A stretch of 6,843 nt of DNA, from assembly GCA_016932235.1 (NCBI GenBank), contig JAFGDF010000188.1, positions 1 through 6,843 on the forward strand, in the 5' to 3' direction. The notes under the pieces were generated by a model, which did no database searches, had not been told where the DNA came from, and saw only the letters and a program-made list of their open reading frames with translations. Position numbers and translations under genes: made by a program. Each line of letters opens with the position of its first letter. Within the stretch, counting starts at the first letter, position 1. The stretch is from Deltaproteobacteria bacterium (GTDB lineage Bacteria > Desulfobacterota > DSM-4660 > Desulfatiglandales > HGW-15). Below are positions 1 to 5,943 of the stretch, piece by piece.

Positions 1-71
1 TGATGACTGATGATTTCCGCATCCGACGGGGTTTCCTTAAGGGTCGGGATAAAGTAATTTGTATATCTCAT
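1..71 (-). CDS. proS: Prolyl-tRNA synthetase, N-terminal fragment (runs off left edge)
   Basis: The minus strand from an ATG at 71-69 reads MRYTNYFIPTLKETPSDAEI and then ISH before the window ends. This matches the N-terminus of bacterial-type ProRS as I recall it from E. coli ([20 protein letters not shown], then ISH). The enzyme charges tRNA-Pro with proline in the cytoplasm. Only 23 complete codons are present, so catalytic and editing domains cannot be assessed. A Shine-Dalgarno AGGAG (complement of 85-89) lies 13 nt upstream, a rather long spacing. The ATG at 98-96 is in another frame. ispG lies about 300 bp upstream on the same strand, and ispG followed by proS is a familiar proteobacterial order, which supports the call despite the short fragment. 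Confidence 0.88.
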   Translation of the reverse strand, partial: MRYTNYFIPTLKETPSDAEIISH

Positions 72-131
72 TGTAGAAGTCAGTCTCCTCTCTATTCATT
101 TAGTATCACGCTCAGGAATGTCTGAAACCAA

Positions 132-173
132 TCGCCTTTAGGCGAAGCAAATTCTTAATTGTTGCTTAGCAAC
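132..173 (-). promoter_or_regulatory. Hairpins in the proS 5' leader
   Basis: Two small inverted repeats lie between the candidate proS promoter and the proS start. GTTGC/GCAAC pairs 161-165 with 169-173 (3-nt loop), and TCGCC/GGCGA pairs 132-136 with 141-145 (4-nt loop). An alternative stem, AAGCAA/TTGCTT (145-150 with 162-167), would disrupt both. No uridine run follows, so this is not an intrinsic terminator. It may be an RNA structure in the proS leader, or the remains of a palindromic repeat like the neighbouring element. The pairing is visible; the function is unknown. Confidence 0.3.
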
Positions 174-182
174 TTATAATTC

Positions 183-191
183 ATTATAACA
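183..191 (-). promoter_or_regulatory. proS: Candidate extended -10 promoter for proS
   Basis: The minus strand reads TGTTATAAT, a perfect match to the extended -10 consensus TGnTATAAT. No convincing -35 box lies 16-18 nt upstream, where the palindromic repeat begins, but extended -10 promoters can work without one. Transcription would start near 176 and give a leader of about 105 nt. The box also lies inside the AT-rich inverted repeat 174-189 (TTATAAT/ATTATAA), so the match could be a by-product of that palindrome. If real, it would give proS expression independent of ispG. Confidence 0.3.
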
Positions 192-198
192 TTTAACT

Positions 199-271
199 CC
201 ATGTCATTCTGTGGCTTGACCACAGAATCCATGGGCTTACCTGGATCCTGCGATCCAGTCGCAGGATGACA
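199..271. repeat. Short palindromic element (MITE/REP-like), two hairpins with terminal inverted repeats
   Basis: A roughly 70-bp non-coding unit is bounded by near-perfect 10-nt inverted ends, TGTCATTCTG (202-211) and CAGGATGACA (262-271), with one mismatch. Inside are two hairpins of equal design. ATTCTGTGG/CCACAGAAT (206-214 with 220-228) has a 9-bp stem and 5-nt loop, and extends outward through CCATG/CATGG (199-203 with 230-234). ATCCTGCGA/TCGCAGGAT (245-253 with 259-267) also has a 9-bp stem and 5-nt loop. An overlapping CTGGATC/GATCCAG (241-247 with 252-258) offers an alternative fold. There is no coding capacity and no flanking target duplication that I can see. Such units are usually dispersed in many copies and mobilised in trans, if at all. 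It sits between ispG and proS. Confidence 0.6.
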
Positions 272-369
272 AAGAATTGATTCAAATAAACGAACTTAGA
301 ACCCTTCATCTTATGGACAAGGGTACTCCGGTTAAAGAGTTACGTATCAAATGGTTGAGATGTAAAGAG

Positions 370-1443
370 TTAACCGTTGTTTATAAAATTCCTCACCTCT
401 CTGATCAGGGCTCCGGCCAGTTCTTCTTCAGGGAATTTATCCACAATCTCCCCTTTTTTAAACAGTACACCCTGCCCCCGTCCCCCTGCGATTCCAATAT
501 CAGCCTCCCTGGCTTCACCAGGGCCGTTGACGATACACCCCATAATAGCCACCTTTGGGGAGGCTTCAATTCCTTGAAGCCCTCTCTCCACGGTCTCTAT
601 GATATGGAAGAGATCGATTTCACACCTGCCGCATGTGGGACAGGAGATGATTTCAGGGCCTCGATGCCTGAGGTCAAGGGCGCGAAGAATTTCATATGCC
701 GCCTTTACTTCCTCTACAGGGTCTCTTGAGAGCGATACGCGGATGGTATCCCCAATCCCCTGAAAGAGCAGAATACCTATTCCGATAGCATTTTTAACCG
801 TTCCGGATATGAGAGTGCCCGCCTCGGTAATTCCCAGATGAAGGGGATAATCACATTCTTCAGAGAGCTTCTCATATGCTGAAATCGTATTTAGAACGTT
901 CGATGATTTCAATGAGATCTTCATATTATGAAAATTCAGGTTTTCGAAAAACCGGATATGCTCCAGGGCGGTTTCAACCATGGCTTCCGGTGTGGGGTGG
1001 CCGTATTTTTTTATGATATGTCTTGGCAATGATCCTGAATTTACGCCTATTCTGAGGGGGATGTTCCTCTCTCCGGCGTAATCTATTATCTTTTCAACCT
1101 TTTTGTAATCACCTATGTTCCCCGGGTTTATTCTTAATCCATCGGCTCCGGCCTTGATGGAGGAGATTGCCAGACGGTAGTCAAAATGTATGTCAGCGAT
1201 TAAAGGCGGCTCCACCATCCCTTTAATTTTTGCCAGGGCATCAACGGCCTTTTCATCCGGGATTGCCAGGCGGACAATCTCGCAGCCGGCTTCTGAGAGC
1301 CGCCGGATCTGGTCCACAGTGGAAGAAATATCGCGCGTATCCGTATTGGTCATGGATTGAACGACGACGGGCGCGTTTCCTCCTATGGGGATATCCCCGA
1401 CAAATATCCTGCGGCTGGACCTTTTTTTTCTTTTAGTTTCCAA
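370..1443 (-). CDS. ispG: 4-hydroxy-3-methylbut-2-en-1-yl diphosphate synthase (IspG/GcpE)
   Basis: IspG reductively converts the cyclic diphosphate MEcPP to HMBPP in the MEP isoprenoid pathway, using a [4Fe-4S] cluster and external electrons. The 357-residue product has the two-domain bacterial layout: a TIM barrel at about 10-250 and a cluster-binding domain at about 255-357, without the large insert of plant enzymes (E. coli protein about 372 aa). Family motifs seen are VQSMTNT (28-34), ADIHFDYR (83-90), LRINPGNIG (103-111), LHLGITEAG (201-209), SCPTCGR (267-273) and GCIVNGPGEA (302-311). The cluster ligands should be C268, C271, C303 and E310. The start is TTG at 1443-1441: an in-frame TAG lies five codons upstream, the next Met (residue 31) is inside the conserved core, and a purine-rich GAGAGGGG site precedes the TTG by 5 nt. 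It is divergent from the aminotransferase operon and lies upstream of proS. Confidence 0.97.
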   Translation of the reverse strand: METKRKKRSSRRIFVGDIPIGGNAPVVVQSMTNTDTRDISSTVDQIRRLSEAGCEIVRLAIPDEKAVDALAKIKGMVEPPLIADIHFDYRLAISSIKAGADGLRINPGNIGDYKKVEKIIDYAGERNIPLRIGVNSGSLPRHIIKKYGHPTPEAMVETALEHIRFFENLNFHNMKISLKSSNVLNTISAYEKLSEECDYPLHLGITEAGTLISGTVKNAIGIGILLFQGIGDTIRVSLSRDPVEEVKAAYEILRALDLRHRGPEIISCPTCGRCEIDLFHIIETVERGLQGIEASPKVAIMGCIVNGPGEAREADIGIAGGRGQGVLFKKGEIVDKFPEEELAGALIREVRNFINNG

Positions 1444-1473
1444 TGTATCCCCTCTCTAAGCTATTCAATTATT

Positions 1474-1534
1474 CCCTTCGGGCAGAAGGGCAGTCGTACG
1501 ACCTGGATGCTCTTGACGAGTCGTGGACGAATCG
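1474..1534. other. Hairpin and clustered TCGT/ACGA palindromes upstream of ispG
   Basis: CCCTTC/GAAGGG (1474-1479 with 1485-1490) forms a 6-bp stem with a 5-nt loop, about 30 nt upstream of the ispG start. Next to it are a perfect 10-bp palindrome GTCGTACGAC (1493-1502), an ACGAGTCGT palindrome (1516-1524) and a further ACGA (1527-1530). All fall within the predicted ispG leader, downstream of its candidate promoter. They could be an operator or leader structure, or the remains of an older inserted sequence. The symmetry is visible; no regulator can be named from it. Confidence 0.25.
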
Positions 1535-1545
1535 AACTAAATTAA

Positions 1546-1575
1546 AACATAAGACCAACAGGCATTCGATGTCAA
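1546..1575 (-). promoter_or_regulatory. ispG: Candidate sigma70-type promoter for ispG
   Basis: On the minus strand a perfect -35 box TTGACA (1575-1570) is followed after 18 nt by TATGTT (1551-1546), which matches 4 of 6 positions of the -10 consensus. Transcription would begin near 1539, giving a leader of roughly 95 nt before the TTG start of ispG. It sits in the divergent gap with no gene between it and ispG. No other -35/-10 pair in this gap on this strand looked as good. Confidence 0.42.
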
Positions 1576-1594
1576 TGAAAAGAGTCAAATAACC

Positions 1595-1627
1595 CCATGT
1601 TATATCACATGGATCAAATAGTCCATG
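1595..1627. promoter_or_regulatory. Alternating CCATG/CATGG/CCATG palindromes (possible operator)
   Basis: CCATGT (1595-1600) pairs with ACATGG (1607-1612) across a 6-nt spacer. CATGGA (1608-1613) pairs with TCCATG (1622-1627) across an 8-nt spacer. The central arm is shared, so only one pairing can form at a time. The block lies just upstream of the candidate aminotransferase promoter and just behind the ispG promoter, a natural place for a DNA-binding regulator acting on either side. No regulator family is suggested by the sequence. Confidence 0.3.
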
Positions 1628-1646
1628 CCCTTAATGAATTGAATGC

Positions 1647-1675
1647 TTTACAAAAAAGAAAAAAGCTACTATTCT
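1647..1675 (+). promoter_or_regulatory. Candidate promoter for the aminotransferase operon
   Basis: TTTACA (1647-1652, 5 of 6 to the -35 consensus) and TATTCT (1670-1675, 4 of 6 to the -10 consensus) are separated by exactly 17 nt of A-rich sequence. Transcription would start near 1682, about 30 nt ahead of the ATG at 1712. This placement excludes the upstream in-frame ATG at 1643 as the usual start, because it would lie upstream of the transcript. Confidence 0.42.
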
Positions 1676-1711
1676 GTCTCTTCTATTTGTGATGGAAAGG
1701 GAGGATTAAAG

Positions 1712-2893
1712 ATGGCGGTAGCGGAAAAGATAAGGAATGCGATGGAACGTTCATCCTTTATCAGGAAGATGTTTGAAGAAGGTGATAGATTAAAAGCAAA
1801 ATATGGGGCTGATAATGTGTTTGATTTCAGTCTGGGGAATCCGAATCTCGAACCTCCTTCGGAGTTTAAAAAGGTCTTAAGGGAACTGGCGAACAGTAAC
1901 ATCGAGGGAATGCACAGCTATATGTCGAATTCCGGTTACCCGGAGACAAGGAGGGCTGTGGCCACTTATCTTTCAAAAAATAACAGACAGGAATTTTCTT
2001 CTGAAGATATCGTGATGACGGTCGGAGCGGGTGGTGCGTTAAATGTTGTTCTTAAGACAATACTTGATCCCCTTGATGAAGTGATAATACCGAGCCCCTA
2101 TTTTGTGGAATATAACTTTTATGTAGACAACCACCAGGGAGTGCCCAGGATAGTTAAGACAAAGCCGGATTTCTCATTGGATCTTGATGCCATAGCCGGC
2201 GCCGTAACGGGTAAAACAAAGGCCCTTTTGATCAATTCGCCCAATAATCCGACAGGTAAGATCTATTCGGAAAAAGAGCTGAATGATTTGGGCAGGCTTC
2301 TGGAGGAGCAAAGCAGGGTCGTTGGACATCCGATCTATCTTATATCCGATGAGCCATATAGAAAAATCGTGTATAACGGTGTTTCTGTTCCAAGTATATT
2401 TGGTGTCTATAAAGAGAGTTTTGTCGTGAATTCTTTTTCCAAGGACCTTTCCCTGCCCGGAGAGAGGATCGGCTATGCGGCCCTTAATCCCGACATCGGG
2501 GACAGGGGCACGATCGCATCAGGGATGGTCCTCTGCAACAGGATTATCGGTTTTGTAAATGCCCCGGCCCTGATGCAGAGGGCTGTTGCACGTCTGCTGG
2601 ATGTGAGCGTGGATGTATCCATTTATAAGAAAAAACGGGACATGCTCTGTGACGGGTTAAGCTCCTTCGGATATGAATTGACCAGGCCGGAAGGCGCATT
2701 CTATCTTTTTCCAAAGAGTCCGATAGAAGATGACGTGGCCTTTGTGTCGGCACTGCAGGAAGAGAACATTCTAACGACGCCGGGAATAGGATTTGGAGGT
2801 CCCGGGCACTTCAGGATCTCCTATTGTGTATCAGACAGCACTATCGAAAAATCCTTGCCCGGATTTGAAAGGACGATAAAGAAATTTATCTGA
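1712..2893 (+). CDS. PLP-dependent class I/II aminotransferase (fold type I)
   Basis: This is a cytoplasmic pyridoxal-phosphate enzyme of the aspartate aminotransferase superfamily; the amino acid substrate cannot be told from sequence. The 393-residue length is normal. Motifs in order are a conserved N-terminal NPNLEPP (43-49), SGYPETRRAVATYL (74-87), a cofactor-phosphate loop TVGAGGALN (103-111), SPNNPTG (176-182) with N179, ISDEPYRK (211-218) with D213 and Y216 contacting the pyridine ring, SFSKDLSLPGERIGY (241-255) with Schiff-base lysine K244 and phosphate-binding R252, and FRIS (367-370) with R368 binding the substrate carboxylate. The start at 1712 is chosen over the in-frame ATG at 1643 because AGGGAGG (1698-1704) sits 7 nt before it and the upstream 23 residues resemble no family N-terminus. 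It is the first gene of the operon, with the next gene 19 nt downstream. Confidence 0.93.
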   Translation: MAVAEKIRNAMERSSFIRKMFEEGDRLKAKYGADNVFDFSLGNPNLEPPSEFKKVLRELANSNIEGMHSYMSNSGYPETRRAVATYLSKNNRQEFSSEDIVMTVGAGGALNVVLKTILDPLDEVIIPSPYFVEYNFYVDNHQGVPRIVKTKPDFSLDLDAIAGAVTGKTKALLINSPNNPTGKIYSEKELNDLGRLLEEQSRVVGHPIYLISDEPYRKIVYNGVSVPSIFGVYKESFVVNSFSKDLSLPGERIGYAALNPDIGDRGTIASGMVLCNRIIGFVNAPALMQRAVARLLDVSVDVSIYKKKRDMLCDGLSSFGYELTRPEGAFYLFPKSPIEDDVAFVSALQEENILTTPGIGFGGPGHFRISYCVSDSTIEKSLPGFERTIKKFI

Positions 2894-2912
2894 TATTGCG
2901 AAGGAGTAATCC

Positions 2913-3338
2913 ATGTATTCTAAGACAATATCTCTGAGATTCCCTAAAAAGATTGTTACCGATCCTATTGTGGTAAATCTGGTCAAGAAATTCGACCTGA
3001 CATTCAATATACTTAAGGCCACCGTATATCCCAGAAAAGAGGGATTCATGGTCCTTGAACTGAGCGGGCACAGAACAAATTACAAACAGGGTGTTCGTTA
3101 TCTCAAGAACCTTGGTATCAAGGTGGAAAGCATCGGACAGGATATCAGGAGGGATGACGAGATATGCTTTCAGTGCGGCGCATGTACCGCGGTATGTCCC
3201 ACTGGCGCACTCTATATCAAAAGACCGGAGATGGAAGTTATCTTTGACAGGGAAAAATGCAGTGCCTGTGAGCTTTGCGTGGCTGCGTGTCCGGCCCGGG
3301 CAATGATCGTGAAGTTTGACAGGAGCCTGCTTGATTGA
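2913..3338 (+). CDS. NIL domain-containing 4Fe-4S dicluster ferredoxin
   Basis: This 141-residue protein joins an N-terminal NIL domain (about 2-76; ferredoxin-like alpha/beta fold also found at the C-terminus of MetN methionine transporters) to a C-terminal two-cluster ferredoxin (about 80-135). The cysteines form two CX2CX2CX3CP motifs, C85/C88/C91/C95 and C116/C119/C122/C126, enough for two [4Fe-4S] clusters. There is no signal peptide or membrane segment, so it should carry electrons in the cytoplasm. The layout matches the methanogen ferredoxin MA1822, which works with a DUF39/COG1900 protein to form homocysteine from aspartate semialdehyde; that partner is absent here, so the role is inferred. 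AAGGAG (2901-2906) lies 6 nt before the ATG. Its end overlaps mtaB by 8 nt, pointing to coupled translation. Confidence 0.92.
   Translation: MYSKTISLRFPKKIVTDPIVVNLVKKFDLTFNILKATVYPRKEGFMVLELSGHRTNYKQGVRYLKNLGIKVESIGQDIRRDDEICFQCGACTAVCPTGALYIKRPEMEVIFDREKCSACELCVAACPARAMIVKFDRSLLD
3321..3325 (+). promoter_or_regulatory. mtaB: Ribosome binding site that sets the mtaB start
   Basis: AGGAG lies inside the last codons of the NIL-ferredoxin gene and ends 5 nt before the TTG at 3331. The alternative in-frame TTG at 3316 would place this site inside the gene and has no comparable site of its own. The site therefore supports a 437-residue MtaB starting MIDKKF. Confidence 0.6.
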
Positions 3339-4644
3339 TAAGAAATTCAGGATTATAACCCTCGGCTGTAAAGTGAATCAGTATGAGTCGGCCTTTTTCA
3401 GGGAGCGACTGGTTGAGGATGGGTGGCAGGAAGCAGGCGAGGACGATGAAGCGGAAGTTATTATTATTAATACCTGTATCGTGACACAAAAGGCGGCTTA
3501 TCAATCCAGACAGGCAATCCGCAGGGCTATCAGAGAGAACCCCGGGGGAATAGTCGCCGCTGTCGGTTGCTACGCACAACTTTCTCCCCATGAGCTTTCA
3601 CAAATAGATGGAATCGGTATTATTGCAGGGAACAGGGATAAGTCCCGGCTGCCCGACATCATTAAGACACATGATAGATTATCAGGGACACTCATTTTCA
3701 GGAAAGAATTTGAAAAAGAAACGTCCTTTGATTTCCTTCCTATAAAGACATTTTCCGATCGCACTCGGGCCTATCTGAAGATCCAGGACGGATGCCAATC
3801 CTTTTGCAGTTATTGTATCGTGCCGTTTACAAGGGGCCCATGCAGAAGCCTTGAACCGGATATTGTAATCAGACAGTGTAAATCATTATGTGATAACGGT
3901 TACAGGGAGATCGTGCTTACCGGGGTGCATCTGGGGAAATATGGATCCGATCTTGAAGGGGATATCAATCTCAAGGGATTGCTTAAAAGGGTTGGAAAGG
4001 AATCACCGGGCTCCAGGATAAGATTGAGTTCCCTTGAACCGAAGGAGATCGACCTTGAATTGATAGAAATGGTTGGTTCGGAGGATTGGCTCTGCAGGCA
4101 TTTTCACATACCGCTCCAGAGCGGTGATGATGTGGTCCTCCAAAAAATGAACAGACATTACTCTTCCAAAGACTTCGCTGCCCTTATTAAGAATATTAAA
4201 AGCATAATCCCCGATGCGGCAATAGGTGTGGATATTATTGCCGGGTTTCCGGGTGAAGATGACAGGGCATTCGGAAACACTTTTTCATTGATCAGGGATC
4301 TGCCTGTTTCCTATCTTCATGTATTCCCTTTTTCAACAAGGAAGGGGACCCGTGCAGCGGACTTACCGGGGCAGGTAGATCAGAAGGCGATTAAAAAGAG
4401 GGCAGGTGATCTGCGAGGGCTCGGCAAGGAAAAAAGGCAGGACTTCTACCTCTCCTGCCTTGGAAAATTATTTTCAGTGCTTACGGAAGGCTGGTACTCT
4501 GAGGCAAACAGCCTGGTTAAGGGGCATAGCGATAACTACGTCCCGGTGATATTCCCATCTTCCGTTTTAATGAAAAACAGTATGGTTAATGTCAAACTTA
4601 AGAAATTGGATAAAAACGGAATTATCGGTGAGCCGATGGAGTGA
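3331..4644 (+). CDS. mtaB: tRNA (N6-threonylcarbamoyladenosine(37)-C2)-methylthiotransferase, MtaB type
   Basis: MtaB is a radical SAM enzyme that adds a methylthio group to t6A37, giving ms2t6A in tRNAs that read ANN codons. The 437-residue product has three parts. The N-terminal methylthiotransferase domain (about 6-120) has cluster cysteines C13 (LGCKVNQ), C49 (NTCIV) and C80 (VGCYAQ). The radical SAM core (about 145-365) has C155, C159 and C162 in DGCQSFCSYCIVPFTRG. The C-terminal TRAM-like RNA-binding region is about 370-430. LGCKVNQYES and KIQDGC with CIVPFTRG favour MtaB over MiaB or RimO. Translation most likely starts at TTG 3331, since AGGAG at 3321-3325 fits it, and overlaps the upstream stop by 8 nt. 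An MFS gene follows after 43 nt. Confidence 0.93.
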   Translation: MIDKKFRIITLGCKVNQYESAFFRERLVEDGWQEAGEDDEAEVIIINTCIVTQKAAYQSRQAIRRAIRENPGGIVAAVGCYAQLSPHELSQIDGIGIIAGNRDKSRLPDIIKTHDRLSGTLIFRKEFEKETSFDFLPIKTFSDRTRAYLKIQDGCQSFCSYCIVPFTRGPCRSLEPDIVIRQCKSLCDNGYREIVLTGVHLGKYGSDLEGDINLKGLLKRVGKESPGSRIRLSSLEPKEIDLELIEMVGSEDWLCRHFHIPLQSGDDVVLQKMNRHYSSKDFAALIKNIKSIIPDAAIGVDIIAGFPGEDDRAFGNTFSLIRDLPVSYLHVFPFSTRKGTRAADLPGQVDQKAIKKRAGDLRGLGKEKRQDFYLSCLGKLFSVLTEGWYSEANSLVKGHSDNYVPVIFPSSVLMKNSMVNVKLKKLDKNGIIGEPME

Positions 4645-4687
4645 TTAATACAGTATAATATTATGAATTTCCTGAAAGGAAGACAAC

Positions 4688-5878
4688 ATGGATAAAGAAA
4701 GGCTCTGGACGAAAGATTTCATCTTAATTGCTTTGACGAATTTCTTGATATATATGGTCTTTTATTTATTGATGGCTACTATCGCTGCTTATACAGTAGT
4801 CAAGTTCCATGCTTCCACTGGCGTAGCGGGCCTTGTTTCAGGGATTTTTATTATTGGAATTTTGATTGGTCGGTTATTAACCGGACGTATTGTGGAAGAT
4901 ATTGGGAGCAGGAAGATTTTAATCGCTGGAACCCTCTTTTTTATTATCACATCAGCTTCATATTTTGCCGCTGTCAATTTAGTGCTGTTGATAATAATCA
5001 GATTTTTCCACGGGGCTGCTTACGGAGTGGCAAGTACCGCCACAGGGACCATAGTCGCCCAGCTTATCCCCGAAAAGAGACGTGGAGAAGGCATCGGTTA
5101 TTACAGCATGAGTCAGATCCTGGCAACAGCCTTGGGCCCTCTGGTAGGAATTATGTTGAGCCAGCGTGTGGATTTCAGCATCATTTTTCTGATCTCTTCG
5201 TTAATAGCTGCTATCGGTTTCGGCATATCTATTATCATCAGCCAACCTGTCCGTAAACCATCTACACAGGGTCCGGCACTATCTTCGAAGGGTTTTCATC
5301 TCTCAAGTTTTCTCGAATCTACAGCGATACCGATTTCCATTATTATATTGATAGCCGGGTTTATCTATTCAGCGGTACTGACTTTTTTATCATTGTACAG
5401 CATGGAACTTCATCTTGAAAAAGCGGCAATCTTTTTCTTTGTTGTCTATGCCGTTATGGTTATCCTATCGAGACCATTTTCCGGGCGTCTGCTTGATAAA
5501 AAGGGCGCGAATTTCGTCGTCTATCCCTGTCTTTTTCTTTTTGCGATCGGCATGTATCTGCTCGGACAAACCAATAACGGAACTACTTTGTTACTGGCCG
5601 GCGCAATAATCGGCCTGGGCTACGGCAACTTTCTCTCCTGCGGCCAGGCAATTTCAATAAAGGGTGCTCCATCCAACAGGTTAGGACTGGCAACGGCCAC
5701 ATATTATATGTTTCTTGATGTAGGATTTGGCATTGGGCCTTACATATTCGGGTCATTGGTTCCATTCACGGGATACCGGGGTCTGTACCTGATGATGGCG
5801 GCGGTGGTCCTCGCGACTATTGTTCTTTACTACTTTCTGTATCGAAAAAAGACACGTGTGGGAGGGGAACGGTCATAA
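4688..5878 (+). CDS. Major facilitator superfamily transporter (12 helices), substrate unknown
   Basis: This 396-residue inner-membrane carrier has about twelve hydrophobic segments (roughly 11-35, 45-65, 77-95, 98-118, 138-156, 163-185, 213-233, 246-261, 277-293, 299-318, 337-357, 364-385), with a polar central loop at about 186-210 and both ends predicted cytoplasmic. The MFS loop 2-3 motif is GRLLTGRIVEDIGSRK (61-76), and its echo in the second half is SRPFSGRLLDKKGA (261-274). RFFHGAAYG (105-113) and the glycine/proline-rich GPLVG (150-154) fit helices 4 and 5 of a drug/proton-antiporter-like carrier. The substrate cannot be assigned. AAAGGAAG (4675-4682), with its GGA core 7 nt before the ATG, is the ribosome site. 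It follows mtaB by 43 nt without a terminator, so it is probably the last gene of that operon; a TATAAT at 4654-4659 has no good -35 partner. Confidence 0.9.
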   Translation: MDKERLWTKDFILIALTNFLIYMVFYLLMATIAAYTVVKFHASTGVAGLVSGIFIIGILIGRLLTGRIVEDIGSRKILIAGTLFFIITSASYFAAVNLVLLIIIRFFHGAAYGVASTATGTIVAQLIPEKRRGEGIGYYSMSQILATALGPLVGIMLSQRVDFSIIFLISSLIAAIGFGISIIISQPVRKPSTQGPALSSKGFHLSSFLESTAIPISIIILIAGFIYSAVLTFLSLYSMELHLEKAAIFFFVVYAVMVILSRPFSGRLLDKKGANFVVYPCLFLFAIGMYLLGQTNNGTTLLLAGAIIGLGYGNFLSCGQAISIKGAPSNRLGLATATYYMFLDVGFGIGPYIFGSLVPFTGYRGLYLMMAAVVLATIVLYYFLYRKKTRVGGERS

Positions 5879-5943
5879 AAAATAACTAACATGACTGGAA
5901 GAATGTAAAGGTTTTAAAATGAACAGGCATTGGATTACATGGC
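5879..5943. other. Convergent intergenic gap with no visible terminator
   Basis: The 65 bp between the plus-strand MFS stop and the minus-strand Tpt1-like stop are AT-rich and contain no GC-rich hairpin followed by a T run in either direction. Transcripts from the two sides may run into each other, or termination may be Rho-dependent. Confidence 0.4.

Noticed and set aside
301..324. ACCCTT/AAGGGT inverted repeat after ispG as an intrinsic terminator
   Set aside because: Only a 6-bp stem with a 12-nt loop and no proper T run follows on the minus strand.
333..372. 10-bp direct repeat TAAAGAGTTA (333-342 and 363-372), one copy covering the ispG stop
   Set aside because: It is short and AT-rich, with nothing mobile between the copies; it could be a chance match or slippage.
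277..729. 150-codon plus-strand open frame
   Set aside because: It lies mostly antisense to ispG, begins in the palindromic repeat region, and its product shows no recognisable domain or ribosome site.
1520..1545. Minus-strand GTTCGATTC resembling a tRNA T-loop
   Set aside because: The flanking bases do not form a T-arm stem, and no acceptor, D or anticodon arms can be found around it.
1230..1545. Short plus-strand open frames opposite the ispG 5' end
   Set aside because: They are antisense shadows of ispG without ribosome sites or recognisable products.
1643..1711. 23-residue N-terminal extension of the aminotransferase
   Set aside because: It has no ribosome site, lies upstream of the -10 of the candidate promoter, and resembles no family N-terminus; the ATG at 1712 has a strong site.
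4654..4659. TATAAT upstream of the MFS gene as a separate promoter
   Set aside because: There is no -35-like hexamer at 16-18 nt, and the short gap after mtaB fits read-through; the box is part of the AT-rich palindrome ATAATATTAT.
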